Made by a program: the position numbers and the translations under genes. Below, in pieces: positions 36,002 through 45,607 of a DNA stretch of 51,214 nt. The stretch is from assembly GCF_002929805.1 (NCBI RefSeq), contig NZ_PJJM01000099.1, forward strand, positions 1-51,214. The letters are read 5' to 3'. The notes below the pieces were generated by a model that made no database searches, was not told the DNA's origin, and was given only the letters and a program-made list of their open reading frames with translations. The first letter of the stretch is position 1. The number at the start of each line of letters is the position of its first letter. Origin of the DNA: Cryobacterium sp. Y50 (GTDB lineage Bacteria; Actinomycetota; Actinomycetes; Actinomycetales; Microbacteriaceae).

Positions 36002-36018
36002 CTTTCGTCTGGCCGAAG

Positions 36019-36062
36019 CGACAGAGGACCGACACCATCGCCATGGTGTCGGTCCTCTGTCG
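36019..36062 (+). terminator. Terminator of tctCBA
   Basis: A 20-bp perfect stem (36019-36038 with 36043-36062; CGACAGAGGACCGACACCAT and complement) has the 4-base loop CGCC. It lies 17 bp past the tctA stop. It can act in both directions, and ppgK ends 56 bp further on the opposite strand. Confidence 0.9.
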
Positions 36063-36117
36063 TTCCCCTGACCAAAATCGGGGCGGGAGCCAGCCGGCAA
36101 GACCTAACCGGCCAGAT

Positions 36118-36879
36118 CTAGCTGGAAACAAGGCGGGCGGCGAGGGCGGCTGCACCGAGGATGCCTGCATTGTTGCGGTGCACGGCCGGAATGATCCTGG
36201 TTTTCAGGCGCAGCAGCGGCAGGAAGTCCTCATAGTGTTTGGAGACGCCGCCGCCGACAATGAACAGGTCGGGGGTGAATAACAGTTCAAGGGTCGAGTA
36301 ATACTTCTGCAGGCGCATCGCCCACTTGTCCCAGCTCAGGTTCTCGCGTTCCTTGGCAGAGTACGCCGCCCGAGTCTCGTAGTCCTGACCGTCGATCTGC
36401 AGGTGGCCGAGTTCCGTGTTCGGAACCAGCACACCGTCATTGAGCAGCGCCGAACCGATTCCAGTGCCGAGAGTGGTCAGCAGTACGACGCCGGCAACGT
36501 CCTTCGCCGCCCCGAACTGCGCTTCGGCGTACCCCGCGGCATCCGCGTCGTTGACGAAGTGAATTGGGAGCCCAAGGCCCTTTTCAAACAAAGCCTCGGC
36601 GGCCAGGCCGATCCACTTCGATGATACGTTCGCCGCCGACATGGTGCTCCCGTTCTTCACAACCGCGGGAAAACAGACACCGACCGGCAGGTCGCCGACT
36701 CCCTGAGACACCGTCCCGAGCAGGGTGCGCGTGGTCTCAATGATGTCCTGCGGTCTGCCACCCTTGGGCGTCGGCAGCTTCACCCGATCTGAGAGCAGCT
36801 CACCGGTCGACAGATCGACGACGGCTCCCTTGATGCCGGTGCCACCGATGTCGATGCCGATTGCCGTCGTTGCAGTCAT
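36118..36879 (-). CDS. ppgK: Polyphosphate glucokinase (ROK family)
   Basis: PpgK phosphorylates glucose using polyphosphate or ATP. The 253-residue length and GIDIGGTGIKGAVVDLSTGE (about 8-27), NDADAAGYAEAQFGAA (about 110-125), LTTLGTGIGSALLNDGVLVP (about 134-153) and NTELGHLQIDG match the actinobacterial polyphosphate enzyme, which has no CXCGXXGC zinc motif after the GH, unlike other ROK kinases. IVGGGVSKHYEDF follows near residue 218. The start is ATG 36877-36879. Confidence 0.93.
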   Translation of the reverse strand: MTATTAIGIDIGGTGIKGAVVDLSTGELLSDRVKLPTPKGGRPQDIIETTRTLLGTVSQGVGDLPVGVCFPAVVKNGSTMSAANVSSKWIGLAAEALFEKGLGLPIHFVNDADAAGYAEAQFGAAKDVAGVVLLTTLGTGIGSALLNDGVLVPNTELGHLQIDGQDYETRAAYSAKERENLSWDKWAMRLQKYYSTLELLFTPDLFIVGGGVSKHYEDFLPLLRLKTRIIPAVHRNNAGILGAAALAARLVSS

Positions 36880-36908
36880 ATATTGAACCTATCTGGTCGA
36901 GCGCGCGG

Positions 36909-37772
36909 TCAGGGCAGGGTTAGAATTTCGGCGCCACGTTCGGTCACCACAAGAGTGTGTTCAAACTGCGCCGTGATGCTGCGGTCGCGGGTGAGGACCG
37001 TCCAGTCGTCGTCCCAGATGTCCCAGTCGCTCGTGCCGAGCGTGAGCATTGGCTCGATGGTGAAGACCATGCCGACCTCCATCACGGTGTCGTACTGCGG
37101 CGCGTCATAGTGCGGAATAATCAGGCCGGAGTGGAAGGCTTCGCCGACCCCGTGCCCGGTATAGTCGCGTATGACACCGTAGTTGAAGCGTTTGGCGTAG
37201 GACTCGATCGTGCGACCGATCACATTGACCTGTCGTCCGGGGGCTACGGCCTTGATGCCGCGGGCGAGCGCCTCGCGGGTGCGTTCGACCAGCAGGGTGA
37301 CCTCTTCGCTCGCTTCCCCGACGACAAAGGTCACGTTGGTGTCGCCGTGAACCCCGTTCTTGAACGCGGTGATGTCGATGTTCACGATGTCGCCGTTTTC
37401 AAGCACCGTGTTGTCGGGGATACCGTGGCAGATGACCTCGTTGACCGAGCTGCACAACGATTTGGGGTAGCCGCGGTAACCGAGCGTCGAGGGGTAGGCG
37501 TCGTGCGCGACCATGTAGTCGTGGCCGATCCGGTCAAGTTCCTCGGTTGTGACGCCGGGAACGATTGCAGCGCCGACGGCGGCGATGGCGCGGGCAGCGA
37601 TGCTGCCCGACTCGCGAATGAGTTCGATTTTCTCGAGCGAATAGACATCGGAGCCGGTGAAGGGGCTCGGGCCGGTCTTGCCGATGTACTCCGGGCGAAC
37701 GATGTGGGACGGAACGGAACGGGGCGATGACACCGTTCCCGGGATGAGGTGACCGATTGAATCCTTAGGCAT
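36909..37772 (-). CDS. map: Methionine aminopeptidase, type I
   Basis: This metalloenzyme removes the N-terminal methionine of new proteins. The 287-residue protein has the actinobacterial N-terminal extension with [11 protein letters not shown] instead of a zinc finger, and the pita-bread metal ligands in [19 protein letters not shown], the [11 protein letters not shown] histidine, FTIEPML and the late QFEHT glutamate. I take ATG 37770-37772 (MPKDSIGHL); an 11-codon longer frame overlaps the divergent small gene. Only 12 bp separate the two start codons. Confidence 0.93.
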   Translation of the reverse strand: MPKDSIGHLIPGTVSSPRSVPSHIVRPEYIGKTGPSPFTGSDVYSLEKIELIRESGSIAARAIAAVGAAIVPGVTTEELDRIGHDYMVAHDAYPSTLGYRGYPKSLCSSVNEVICHGIPDNTVLENGDIVNIDITAFKNGVHGDTNVTFVVGEASEEVTLLVERTREALARGIKAVAPGRQVNVIGRTIESYAKRFNYGVIRDYTGHGVGEAFHSGLIIPHYDAPQYDTVMEVGMVFTIEPMLTLGTSDWDIWDDDWTVLTRDRSITAQFEHTLVVTERGAEILTLP

Positions 37773-37784
37773 AGGATCAAGCTT

Positions 37785-37973
37785 ATGGCCGAGAACAAGG
37801 AACACGCATTCTGGTACAACATGCGCACCGGCGAGGTCGAGCTCGGTCTGCAGTCGGCATCACTGGATCGGGTTGGACCATTCGTGACCCGCGATGATGC
37901 CGCCCATGCCCTGGAAAAGCTGCGGGCGAACAGCGCCAAGTGGTCTGAGGACGACGCGCGAGACGCTCGCTAG
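37785..37973 (+). CDS. Small conserved actinobacterial protein (SPOR-like)
   Basis: A 62-residue protein with the pattern [17 protein letters not shown]...[16 protein letters not shown], common to small actinobacterial proteins often labelled SPOR-domain containing. The second half is one charged helix. It starts at ATG 37785, 12 bp from the divergent map start; AGGATC in between could serve as a weak ribosome-binding site. Function unknown. Confidence 0.8.
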   Translation: MAENKEHAFWYNMRTGEVELGLQSASLDRVGPFVTRDDAAHALEKLRANSAKWSEDDARDAR

Positions 37974-37988
37974 CAGCCCGCAGGCGTG

Positions 37989-38870
37989 CTACTCGTAGCT
38001 GTGCTCTGGAGCCGGGTAGGCACCAGAGGCGACATCGGCGGTGAACCGTTGTACGGCATCCGTCAGCACAGCTCGCACGTCAGCATACTGGCGCACAAAC
38101 CGAGGTACCCGGCCGCTGGTCATACCGGCGAAATCGGTCCAGACCAGCAATTGACCGTCAACGGATGGTCCGGCACCGACCCCGATAGTCGGGATCGACA
38201 GGCGTTCGGTCACCTGAGCGGCGACCGAGGCCGGAACCATTTCGAGGACCACGGCAAAGGCCCCGGCCTCCTGCACGGCGAGGGCGTCGATAATGAGGGC
38301 CTCGGCCGCTTCGCCGCGCCCCTGGATGATGTGGCCGCCGAGCCCGTGCTCGCTCTGCGGGGTGAAGCCGATATGACCCATCACCGGGATACCAGCCGAC
38401 ACGATGCGCCGAATCTGTTTGTGGCTGCGCTCCCCACCCTCCAGCTTGACCGCGTGCGCCTGGGCTTCCTTCATGAACCGCACGGCCGTGGCCAGGGCCT
38501 GATCTGGCCCGCTCTCGTAGGACCCAAACGGCATGTCCGCGACGACGAGCGCGCGGGTGACCGCGCGTGCTACGGCGCGGGTCAGCGGAATGAGCTCGTC
38601 AACCGTGACCGGCAGGGTGGTTTCGTATCCGAAGACGTTATTGCCGGCGGAATCACCGACTAGGAGAAAGTCGATACCGGCCTCATCGAAAATCTGTGCG
38701 GTGAGCATGTCGTAGCTGGTCAGGCCGGTAATCGGAATGCCCTGCAGCTTGGCGGTCTGGAAATGTCTGGTGCGTACCCGTTTGGGGCCCTCGGGCGCGT
38801 GTCCGTACGGCTGCTGAACCGCGACATCGGCGGGAGGGACCGTGGGCTCTGGCACTGTCAACTTTGGCAT
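37989..38870 (-). CDS. panB: 3-methyl-2-oxobutanoate hydroxymethyltransferase
   Basis: PanB makes ketopantoate, the first committed step of pantothenate and coenzyme A synthesis. The 293-residue protein has GLTSYDMLTAQIFDEAGIDF, the metal-binding VGDSAGNNVFGY, ADMPFGSY, AVKLEGG and GHIGFTPQS, all intact. The proline-rich first 30 residues are less conserved. The start is ATG 38868-38870. It is convergent with the small SPOR-like gene and divergent from glnA2. Confidence 0.96.
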   Translation of the reverse strand: MPKLTVPEPTVPPADVAVQQPYGHAPEGPKRVRTRHFQTAKLQGIPITGLTSYDMLTAQIFDEAGIDFLLVGDSAGNNVFGYETTLPVTVDELIPLTRAVARAVTRALVVADMPFGSYESGPDQALATAVRFMKEAQAHAVKLEGGERSHKQIRRIVSAGIPVMGHIGFTPQSEHGLGGHIIQGRGEAAEALIIDALAVQEAGAFAVVLEMVPASVAAQVTERLSIPTIGVGAGPSVDGQLLVWTDFAGMTSGRVPRFVRQYADVRAVLTDAVQRFTADVASGAYPAPEHSYE

Positions 38871-38959
38871 GCGACAAGTTTAGTCAGGCAAGCAATCGTC
38901 CCTGGAGCCAGTAGCCTAAGCAGTAGTTATTAAAGTTGGAGCAATCAGAAAGAGCGTGA

Positions 38960-40297
38960 ATGGACAAGCAGCGCGACTTCGTTCTTCGGACCATCGAGGA
39001 ACGAGGAATCAAGTTCGTTCGACTCTGGTTCACCGATGTCGTCGGCACTCTGAAATCGGTCGCCATCGCTCCCGCCGAGGTTGAAGGTGCATTCAATGAA
39101 GGCCTCGGTTTCGATGGCTCGGCCATCGAGGGTCTCACCCGTTCCTTCGAAGCGGATGTCCTCGCTCACCCGGATCCCACCACGTTCCAGATTCTGCCGT
39201 GGCGCGGCGAGGTCGACCCGACAGCCCGCATGTTCTGCGACATCACCACGCCCGACGGGCAGCCCGCCGTGGCAGACCCGCGCAACGTGCTCAAGCGCAC
39301 CCTGGCCAAGGCAGCCGACCGCGGCTTCACGTTTTACACTCACCCCGAGGTGGAGTTCTACCTGCTCAAGTCCTCGAAGTACGGCAAGAACGGCCCTATT
39401 CCGGTCGACTCGGCCGGCTACTTCGACAACGTTCCCGGCGGCACGGCGCACGACTTCCGTCGCCGCTCCGTGCGCATGCTCGAAGACCTGGGAATTTCGG
39501 TGGAGTTCAGCCACCACGAAGCGGGACCCGGCCAGAACGAGATCGACCTGCGGTACGCCGATGCGCTGACCACAGCCGATAACATCATGACCTTCCGCAC
39601 AGTGGTCAAGGAAGTCGCCATCGAGCAGGGCGTCTACGCGACGTTCATGCCCAAGCCCATGTCTGAGCACCCCGGATCCGGCATGCACACCCACATGTCG
39701 CTGTTTGAGGGCGACGCGAACGCGTTCTACGAGGCCGGCGCCAAGTATCAGCTATCCAAGATCGGCCGCCAGTTCATCGCCGGGCTGCTCAAGCACGCGC
39801 CGGAAATCACCGCGGTGACCAACCAGTTCGTCAATTCCTACAAGCGGCTGTGGGGCGGTGACGAGGCCCCGAGCTTCGTCTGCTGGGGCCACAACAACCG
39901 CTCGGCCCTCGTGCGGGTACCACTGTACAAGCCGAACAAGGGCCAGAGCGCTCGAGTCGAGTACCGGGCGATCGATTCAGCGGCCAACCCTTACCTCGCC
40001 TACTCGCTCATGTTGGCTGCCGGCCTCAAGGGCATCGAGGAGGGCTACGAGCTGCCGCCCGAAGCCGAAGACAACGTCTGGAGCCTCAGCGACACGGAGC
40101 GCCGTGCCCTCGGCTACACGCAGCTGCCGGCGAGCCTCGACCATGCCATTCAGTTCATGGAAGAGTCCGAACTCGTCGCAGAGACACTCGGGGAACAGGT
40201 CTTCAACTACGTACTGCTGAACAAGCGCCAGGAATGGCGCGACTACCGGTCGCAGGTCACTCCGTTTGAGCTGCAGAAAAATCTGGAGATGCTCTAA
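38960..40297 (+). CDS. glnA2: Glutamine synthetase, GlnA2 type
   Basis: A 445-residue type I-alpha-like glutamine synthetase: beta-grasp N-domain (VRLWFTDVVGTLKSVAI), then GFDGSAIEG, the metal-ligand EVEFYLLKSS, and HTHMSLFEGD, NRSALVRVP and EYRAIDSAANPYLAYSLMLA. It is the orthologue of M. tuberculosis Rv2222c by sequence type and position. The C-terminal loop reads GYELPPEAEDNVW, so Tyr363 sits in a partial copy of the adenylylation loop of GlnA1. The start ATG 38960 follows AAAGAG. It is 38 bp upstream of glnE. Confidence 0.95.
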   Translation: MDKQRDFVLRTIEERGIKFVRLWFTDVVGTLKSVAIAPAEVEGAFNEGLGFDGSAIEGLTRSFEADVLAHPDPTTFQILPWRGEVDPTARMFCDITTPDGQPAVADPRNVLKRTLAKAADRGFTFYTHPEVEFYLLKSSKYGKNGPIPVDSAGYFDNVPGGTAHDFRRRSVRMLEDLGISVEFSHHEAGPGQNEIDLRYADALTTADNIMTFRTVVKEVAIEQGVYATFMPKPMSEHPGSGMHTHMSLFEGDANAFYEAGAKYQLSKIGRQFIAGLLKHAPEITAVTNQFVNSYKRLWGGDEAPSFVCWGHNNRSALVRVPLYKPNKGQSARVEYRAIDSAANPYLAYSLMLAAGLKGIEEGYELPPEAEDNVWSLSDTERRALGYTQLPASLDHAIQFMEESELVAETLGEQVFNYVLLNKRQEWRDYRSQVTPFELQKNLEML

Positions 40298-40335
40298 CTC
40301 GCACCCGGTGTCGATGATCGAAGGAATCACCCGCG

Positions 40336-43300
40336 ATGGAGCGTTTGCACTTATCCCTGACCGAGCTTGTTCGGGTCGGCTTCGTGGACCTCACCGAGGT
40401 GCGCGGTCGGCTCGACGAGGTCGTGCACCTCGGTGCGAGCAGCGCATACAGCTCGTCCGAGGTGACCGACCGGTTAACCGAGACACGCCAGTTGCTGCCG
40501 CTCCTGACAAAAACGGCCAGTCCGGATGCGGCGCTGGTCGCCTTGGTTGCTCTGCTCCGGCAGGGATCAGCTGAGCTGTTCCGTCTGCTGCAGTCACCCG
40601 CTTCGGCTGGGCGTCTGCTCAAAGTGCTCGGGGCTTCGAGCGGCCTGGCCGAATTCTTTCTCCGACACCCGAACGAATTGTCCGTCCTCAAAGCACCGCT
40701 GGTTGTGCTGCCCAGCGTCGACGAACTGGTGCGCGACCTATTGGAGTCGGTGGGCGCGAGCAACGGATTCTCCCGCCTGGTGGACGAGGAGGCCTGGATC
40801 GCCCTTCGGGTGCGGTATCGCCGGCGGCTGGCGCAACTAGCGGCCTTCGACCTCGAACAGGACGACCCTGTGGCTGGGCTCGACGGCGTGACCCGCACGC
40901 TGTCCGACCTCGCGACGGCGGCCCTCGAGGCCGCCCTCGCCGTGGCGCGTACCATGTGCAGCGGCGAGTCGGCCGGCCGGGGCGTGTTCCCCGCCGAACA
41001 GGTGCGCGCGACCCGGCTGGCGATTATCGGCATGGGCAAAGCCGGCGCAAGTGAACTCAACTATGTCAGCGATGTCGACGTCATCTTTGTCGCAGATGGT
41101 GATGAAACAGTCGGGTTGGAAAACTCCCGCGCCGTCGAGATCGCCACCCGGCTGGCCGTACTCATTATGCGTGGCCTGGGAGAATCCGCCCTCGAACCGG
41201 AACTCTGGGAGGTCGACCCCAACCTGCGCCCTGAGGGTAAGAGCGGTGCGCTCGTGCGTTCGATCAAATCCCACCTCGCCTACTACGATCGCTGGGCCAA
41301 GAGTTGGGAGTTCCAGGCCCTGCTCAAGGCGCGCACGCTCGCTGGCGACCCCGAGCTCGGACGGCGCTACATCGACGCCGTCACGCCCAAGGTCTGGAGC
41401 AGCGCCAGCCGGGAGAATTTCGTCGAGTCCGTGCAGCGGATGCGGGAGCGCGTCACCGACAATATCCCCGACGATGAGGTCGATGTGCAGCTCAAGCTCG
41501 GGCCGGGCGGTCTGCGCGATATCGAGTTTACGGTGCAGTTGCTACAGCTTGTGCATGGCCAGACCGATCCAGAGGTGCGCCAGGCCGGCACCCTCCCCGC
41601 CCTGACCGCACTGGCCACGGCCGGCTACGTCGGGCGGGCCGAAGCGACCGAATTCGCCCAGGACTACCGCATGCTGCGTCTGATGGAGCACCGGCTGCAG
41701 CTGCAGAAGCTGCGCCGTACACATTTGGTTCCCCGGGACGAGGCGAACCTGCGGGTGCTGGCGCGGTCGACCGGTCTGGCGACGAGCGCCGCCGGGCTGA
41801 CCATCCGCTGGGCGGAGACCAAGCAACGCGTGCGCGGCTTGCACGAACGGCTGTTTTACCGTCCACTGCTTTCCGCGGTAGCGTCCCTCTCAGCTGAGGG
41901 CCTGAATTTGACCAGCGAGCAGGCGGAGGCTCGGCTGGCCGCGATTGGTTTCCTCAACACCAAGGGCGCCCTCGCTCACATCGCGGCGCTCTCGGGTGGC
42001 GTATCGAGACGCGCGGCAATTCAACGTCATCTGCTGCCCGTCCTGCTGCAGTGGCTGTCCCAGGGGGCTGATCCCGACTATGGATTTCTCGCGTTTCGGC
42101 GACTCAGCGACAACCTCGGCTCGACCTACTGGTTCCTGCGCATGCTGCGCGACTCGTCCGGCGCTGCGGAGCGGCTCACCCGGGTACTGTCCGGCAGCCG
42201 CTACATCGGGGAGCTGCTCGAGAAGATTCCTGAAGCGGTCGCCTGGTTGGAGGACGAGGACGACCGGCAACCGCGTCCGCTCAAGGCCCTGCGGGACGAA
42301 ACAAGTGCGGTGCTCGGCCGACATGAGAGTGCGGATGCCGCCGCAACCATCCTGCGGGCGGCACGCCGACGCGAAATGCTCCGCCTGGCGTTCGCCTCAC
42401 TCCTCGGCCAAATCAACCTCGACCAGCTGGGTCAGGGCCTCACCGATGTGAATGCAACCTATATCCAAGGTGTGATCGCGGCCATTCGCGGAGGCGAACT
42501 CAGTGATCCGGCGCAAAGCACGGCATCCGCTTCACCCGATGGAATCGAATTCGCGGTCATCGGTATGGGCCGCTTTGGTGGCGCTGAGCTCGGTTTCGGC
42601 TCCGACGCCGATGTCATGTATGTCTTTCGCGCCGGTGCCCTCGAGGGTGAAGCTGCCAACGAGCGCGCCAGATTCATCGTGCGTGAACTCAACCGGCTGA
42701 ACGATGACGCCCGCCTGCCGCTTGATCTGGACATCGGCCTGCGCCCCGAGGGCAGCAATGGGCCCGTGGTGCGGTCACTGGAGTCATACCAGGCCTACTA
42801 CCGGCGCTGGTCACTCACCTGGGAAGCCCAGGCGCTGCTGCGCGGTCGCGGAGTCGCCGGGGATGTCGCGCTGCTGCGCGACTTCGAGGCCGTGGCTGAT
42901 GAGGTGCGGTATCCGAGCAATATCAGCGAGCAGGCCGTGCGTGAGGTCCGCCGCATCAAGGCGCGGGTCGAGAACGAGCGCCTGCCGCAGGGAGCCGACC
43001 CGAACCGGCACCTCAAGCTGGGCCGCGGGTCGCTCAGCGACGTCGAGTGGCTCGTGCAATTGCTTCAATTACAACACGCCGCAGCCACTCCGGCGCTCCG
43101 CACGACGTCGACACTGCACGCGCTGACCGAGGCGGTGACCGCGGGTTTGATTCCAGCAGCGGATGCCGCAGTGTTGCGCACCGCCTGGATTTTCGCGTCC
43201 CGCGCGCGCTCGGCCATCACACTGTGGACCAATCACACCTCGAACGTACTTCCGACGGATCGCGCAGCCCTCGAGGGTATCGCCCGTGTGATGGAATACC

Positions 43301-43419
43301 CACCGGGGTCGGGCAACCAGCTGGAGGACGACTATCTCGCCGTCACGCGACGAGCCCGCGCTGTCTTTGAACGGCTGTTCTACGGCCCGGTGGAGCGGCC
43401 GGGTCCCACAGCCGGCTGA
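40336..43419 (+). CDS. glnE: Bifunctional glutamine-synthetase adenylyltransferase/deadenylase
   Basis: GlnE attaches AMP to a glutamine synthetase tyrosine and removes it again. The 1027 residues contain two nucleotidyltransferase domains: the first with GMGKAGASELNYVSDVDVIF (about 233-252) and the second with GMGRFGGAELGFGSDADVMY (about 742-761), each keeping the DxD metal pair, and both followed by the RPEG signature and a glutamine-rich helical domain (LKLGPGGLRDIEF and LKLGRGSLSDVEW). The start is ATG 40336, giving an MERLHLSLTELVR beginning. It probably forms an operon with glnA2 and converges with glnA1, its main target. Confidence 0.96.
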   Translation: MERLHLSLTELVRVGFVDLTEVRGRLDEVVHLGASSAYSSSEVTDRLTETRQLLPLLTKTASPDAALVALVALLRQGSAELFRLLQSPASAGRLLKVLGASSGLAEFFLRHPNELSVLKAPLVVLPSVDELVRDLLESVGASNGFSRLVDEEAWIALRVRYRRRLAQLAAFDLEQDDPVAGLDGVTRTLSDLATAALEAALAVARTMCSGESAGRGVFPAEQVRATRLAIIGMGKAGASELNYVSDVDVIFVADGDETVGLENSRAVEIATRLAVLIMRGLGESALEPELWEVDPNLRPEGKSGALVRSIKSHLAYYDRWAKSWEFQALLKARTLAGDPELGRRYIDAVTPKVWSSASRENFVESVQRMRERVTDNIPDDEVDVQLKLGPGGLRDIEFTVQLLQLVHGQTDPEVRQAGTLPALTALATAGYVGRAEATEFAQDYRMLRLMEHRLQLQKLRRTHLVPRDEANLRVLARSTGLATSAAGLTIRWAETKQRVRGLHERLFYRPLLSAVASLSAEGLNLTSEQAEARLAAIGFLNTKGALAHIAALSGGVSRRAAIQRHLLPVLLQWLSQGADPDYGFLAFRRLSDNLGSTYWFLRMLRDSSGAAERLTRVLSGSRYIGELLEKIPEAVAWLEDEDDRQPRPLKALRDETSAVLGRHESADAAATILRAARRREMLRLAFASLLGQINLDQLGQGLTDVNATYIQGVIAAIRGGELSDPAQSTASASPDGIEFAVIGMGRFGGAELGFGSDADVMYVFRAGALEGEAANERARFIVRELNRLNDDARLPLDLDIGLRPEGSNGPVVRSLESYQAYYRRWSLTWEAQALLRGRGVAGDVALLRDFEAVADEVRYPSNISEQAVREVRRIKARVENERLPQGADPNRHLKLGRGSLSDVEWLVQLLQLQHAAATPALRTTSTLHALTEAVTAGLIPAADAAVLRTAWIFASRARSAITLWTNHTSNVLPTDRAALEGIARVMEYPPGSGNQLEDDYLAVTRRARAVFERLFYGPVERPGPTAG

Positions 43420-43445
43420 GCCTGCGCGAGCCCATCCGCAACGTA

Positions 43446-43476
43446 AAAGGACCGCATCCGAAAGATGCGGTCCTTT
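43446..43476. terminator. Bidirectional terminator between glnE and glnA
   Basis: AAAGGACCGCATC (43446-43458) pairs perfectly with GATGCGGTCCTTT (43464-43476) around CGAAA. It ends both convergent genes; the A- and T-rich stem ends make a short T-run in each direction. Confidence 0.9.
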
Positions 43477-43505
43477 CTAACTCTGAGGCTTCTCAGTGAG
43501 GCGGC

Positions 43506-44930
43506 TCAGACCCCGTAGTAGAGCTCGAACTCGAACGGGTGCGGGCGCTGGGCGAGCGGCTTGATCTCGTTTTCGCGCTTGTACTCGATCCAGGTCTCGA
43601 TCAGCTCAGGGGTGAACACGTTTCCGGCCAGCAGAAAGTCGTGGTCGGCTTCGAGGGCTTGCAAGGCTTCCTCGAGCGAAGCCGGAACCTGGGGGATGTT
43701 CTTTGCTTCTTCGGGCGGCAGCTCGTAGAGGTCCTTGTCGACGGGCTCGTGCGGTTCGGTGCGGTTCTTGATGCCGTCGAGACCGGCCATGAGCTGTGCA
43801 GCGAAGGCAAGGTACGGGTTGCCGGAGGCATCGGGTGCACGGAACTCGAGGCGCTTCGCCTTCGGGTTGGTGCCGGTGATCGGGATACGGATCGATGCCG
43901 ACCGGTTGCCGGCTGAGTAGACCAGGTTGACCGGTGCTTCGAAGCCGGGGACGAGACGGTGGTACGAATTCACCGTCGGGTTCGTGAACGCGAGAACGGC
44001 CGGGGCGTGCTTGAGCAGGCCTCCGATGTACCAGCGAGCCACATCGGAGAGTCCGCCATAGCCGGCCTCATCGTAGAACAACGGCTTGCCGTCGGCCCAG
44101 AGGGACTGGTGGGTGTGCATGCCGGAGCCGTTGTCGCCGAAGAGCGGCTTGGGCATGAAAGTCGCCGTCTTGCCCCAGTCGTGGGCGGTGTTCTTGACGA
44201 TGTACTTGAACTTGAGCAGGTCGTCCGCGGCGTGCACCATGGTGTCGAACTTGTAGTTGATCTCGCCCTGGCCGCCGGTGCCGACCTCGTGGTGGCTGCG
44301 CTCAAGGATGAGGCCGGCTTCGATCAGCTTGAGGCAGATGTCATCGCGCATGTCAGCGTGCTGGTCAACCGGGCTGACCGGAAAGTAGCCGCCCTTGAAC
44401 GGCGTCTTGTTGGCGAGGTTTCCGCCTTCTTCCTTCTTGCCGGAGTTCCAGGCCCCTTCACCGGAGTCGACGGAGTAAAAGCTGGTGTGCTGATTCACTT
44501 CGTAGCGCACATCGTCGAAGATGTAGAACTCGGCTTCCGAGCCGAAGAATGCGGTGTCGCCGATGCCGGTCGAGGCGAGGTACTTTTCAGCCTTCTTGGC
44601 TACCTGGCGCGGGTCCTTGGAGTAGATCTCGCCGTTGCGCGGGTTGTAGATGTCGAACAACATAATGAGCGTGCGCTCGGTACGGAATGCGTCGATGTAC
44701 GCGGTCGACACGTCGGGGATGAGCTGCATGTCGGATTCGTGGATCGACGCGAAACCGCGGATCGACGAGCCATCGAACATCTGACCAACGGTGAAGAATT
44801 CTTCATCAACGGTGGATGCCGGGATGTTGAAGTGCTGCTGCACACCGGGAAGATCGGTGAAACGGATGTCAAGGAACTTGACGTCCGTGTCTTTGATGAA
44901 TTTGAGCACTTCTGACGAATCGCGGAACAT
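43506..44930 (-). CDS. glnA: Glutamine synthetase type I-beta
   Basis: The principal ammonium-assimilating enzyme, 474 residues. It has the beta-grasp [39 protein letters not shown] (metal ligands), [21 protein letters not shown] and the adenylylation loop [11 protein letters not shown] with Tyr402 as the GlnE target. I chose ATG 44928-44930 because GGAG lies nine bases upstream and the family begins [12 protein letters not shown]; 20 extra codons upstream are not family-like. A GlnR-type operator and -10 element precede it. Confidence 0.97.
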   Translation of the reverse strand: MFRDSSEVLKFIKDTDVKFLDIRFTDLPGVQQHFNIPASTVDEEFFTVGQMFDGSSIRGFASIHESDMQLIPDVSTAYIDAFRTERTLIMLFDIYNPRNGEIYSKDPRQVAKKAEKYLASTGIGDTAFFGSEAEFYIFDDVRYEVNQHTSFYSVDSGEGAWNSGKKEEGGNLANKTPFKGGYFPVSPVDQHADMRDDICLKLIEAGLILERSHHEVGTGGQGEINYKFDTMVHAADDLLKFKYIVKNTAHDWGKTATFMPKPLFGDNGSGMHTHQSLWADGKPLFYDEAGYGGLSDVARWYIGGLLKHAPAVLAFTNPTVNSYHRLVPGFEAPVNLVYSAGNRSASIRIPITGTNPKAKRLEFRAPDASGNPYLAFAAQLMAGLDGIKNRTEPHEPVDKDLYELPPEEAKNIPQVPASLEEALQALEADHDFLLAGNVFTPELIETWIEYKRENEIKPLAQRPHPFEFELYYGV

Positions 44931-45008
44931 GCGGATAAACTCCAGACGACGTGGGCGTGGAAACAGCCGAATCGGATACATCGGCTTCACTGAGATTAGT
45001 AGCGCTGC

Positions 45009-45046
45009 GTTACTTGTCCGTGACGCTTATGTTTCACACATGTTAC
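45009..45046 (-). promoter_or_regulatory. GlnR box of glnA
   Basis: Read on the minus strand the sequence is GTAAC-n6-GAAAC-n6-GTCAC-n6-GTAAC, four half-sites exactly 11 bp apart. This is the actinobacterial GlnR consensus gTnAC-n6-GaAAC-n6-gTnAC-n6-GaAAC; only the last half deviates. A -10 element TACTAAT (44995-45001) follows at 7 bp and no good -35 exists, as expected of a GlnR-activated promoter. The box ends 78 bp before the glnA start. Confidence 0.85.
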
Positions 45047-45074
45047 AGGGGAGCCTGCTCGGTAGACTCATCAA

Positions 45075-45503
45075 GTGCCAGACTCCAACTCCCGCCCGAA
45101 CACTTTTGGCCCAGTGCCACCCAGTAAATGGCCGGGCGAGCGGCTCGGGTTACCCCAGGTCGGACCGAATTCGATCGGGCGGCCGGGGAGACGAATTCTG
45201 GGTTTCGCCATCGACTGGGCCATTGCGATCGCGGTGTCGGCGATCTTCTTCAACTACGATCCGGCCGCGAACCTGATCATCTTCGTCATCATGCAGATCG
45301 TGTTCATTCCGACAATCGGGTCGAGTATCGGCCACCGGTTCGTTGGCCTGCGGCTCATCTCCATTCACGGCGGCTGGATCGGGCTGTGGCGGCCGGTAGT
45401 GCGTTCGCTGCTGCTCGGGATTGCCCTCCCCGCCTTGGTGTGGGATTCCGATCAGCGCGGCTTCCACGACAAGATCGCCGGAACGGCGCTCATACGTCAG
45501 TAG
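45075..45503 (+). CDS. RDD-family membrane protein
   Basis: A 142-residue membrane protein with the RDD pattern: an arginine-containing first helix entry (RPGRRILGFAIDWAIAIAVS, about 36-55), a second helix (about 68-85), GHRFVGLRLIS and a third (about 108-122), and the terminal RGFHDKIAGT. Function of the family is mostly unknown; some members are transporters. The start is GTG 45075. It corresponds to Rv2219A by position. It is divergent from glnA, sharing the GlnR-box region. Confidence 0.85.
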   Translation: MPDSNSRPNTFGPVPPSKWPGERLGLPQVGPNSIGRPGRRILGFAIDWAIAIAVSAIFFNYDPAANLIIFVIMQIVFIPTIGSSIGHRFVGLRLISIHGGWIGLWRPVVRSLLLGIALPALVWDSDQRGFHDKIAGTALIRQ

Positions 45504-45538
45504 GGGGCCGGTCGGTACTGCACAGCCCGAACAAATTG

Positions 45539-45574
45539 GAAGAAGGGCCGCACGCGAAGCGTGGGCCCTTCTTC
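45539..45574. terminator. Bidirectional terminator between the RDD and DUF4191 genes
   Basis: GAAGAAGGGCC (45539-45549) and CACGC (45551-45555) pair with GCGTG (45559-45563) and GGCCCTTCTTC (45564-45574), leaving one bulged G (45550) and a GAA loop. It lies between convergent genes. Confidence 0.8.
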
Positions 45575-45607
45575 TCGTTCCCCGGGATCGGGTGAATCTA
45601 TCTGGAG

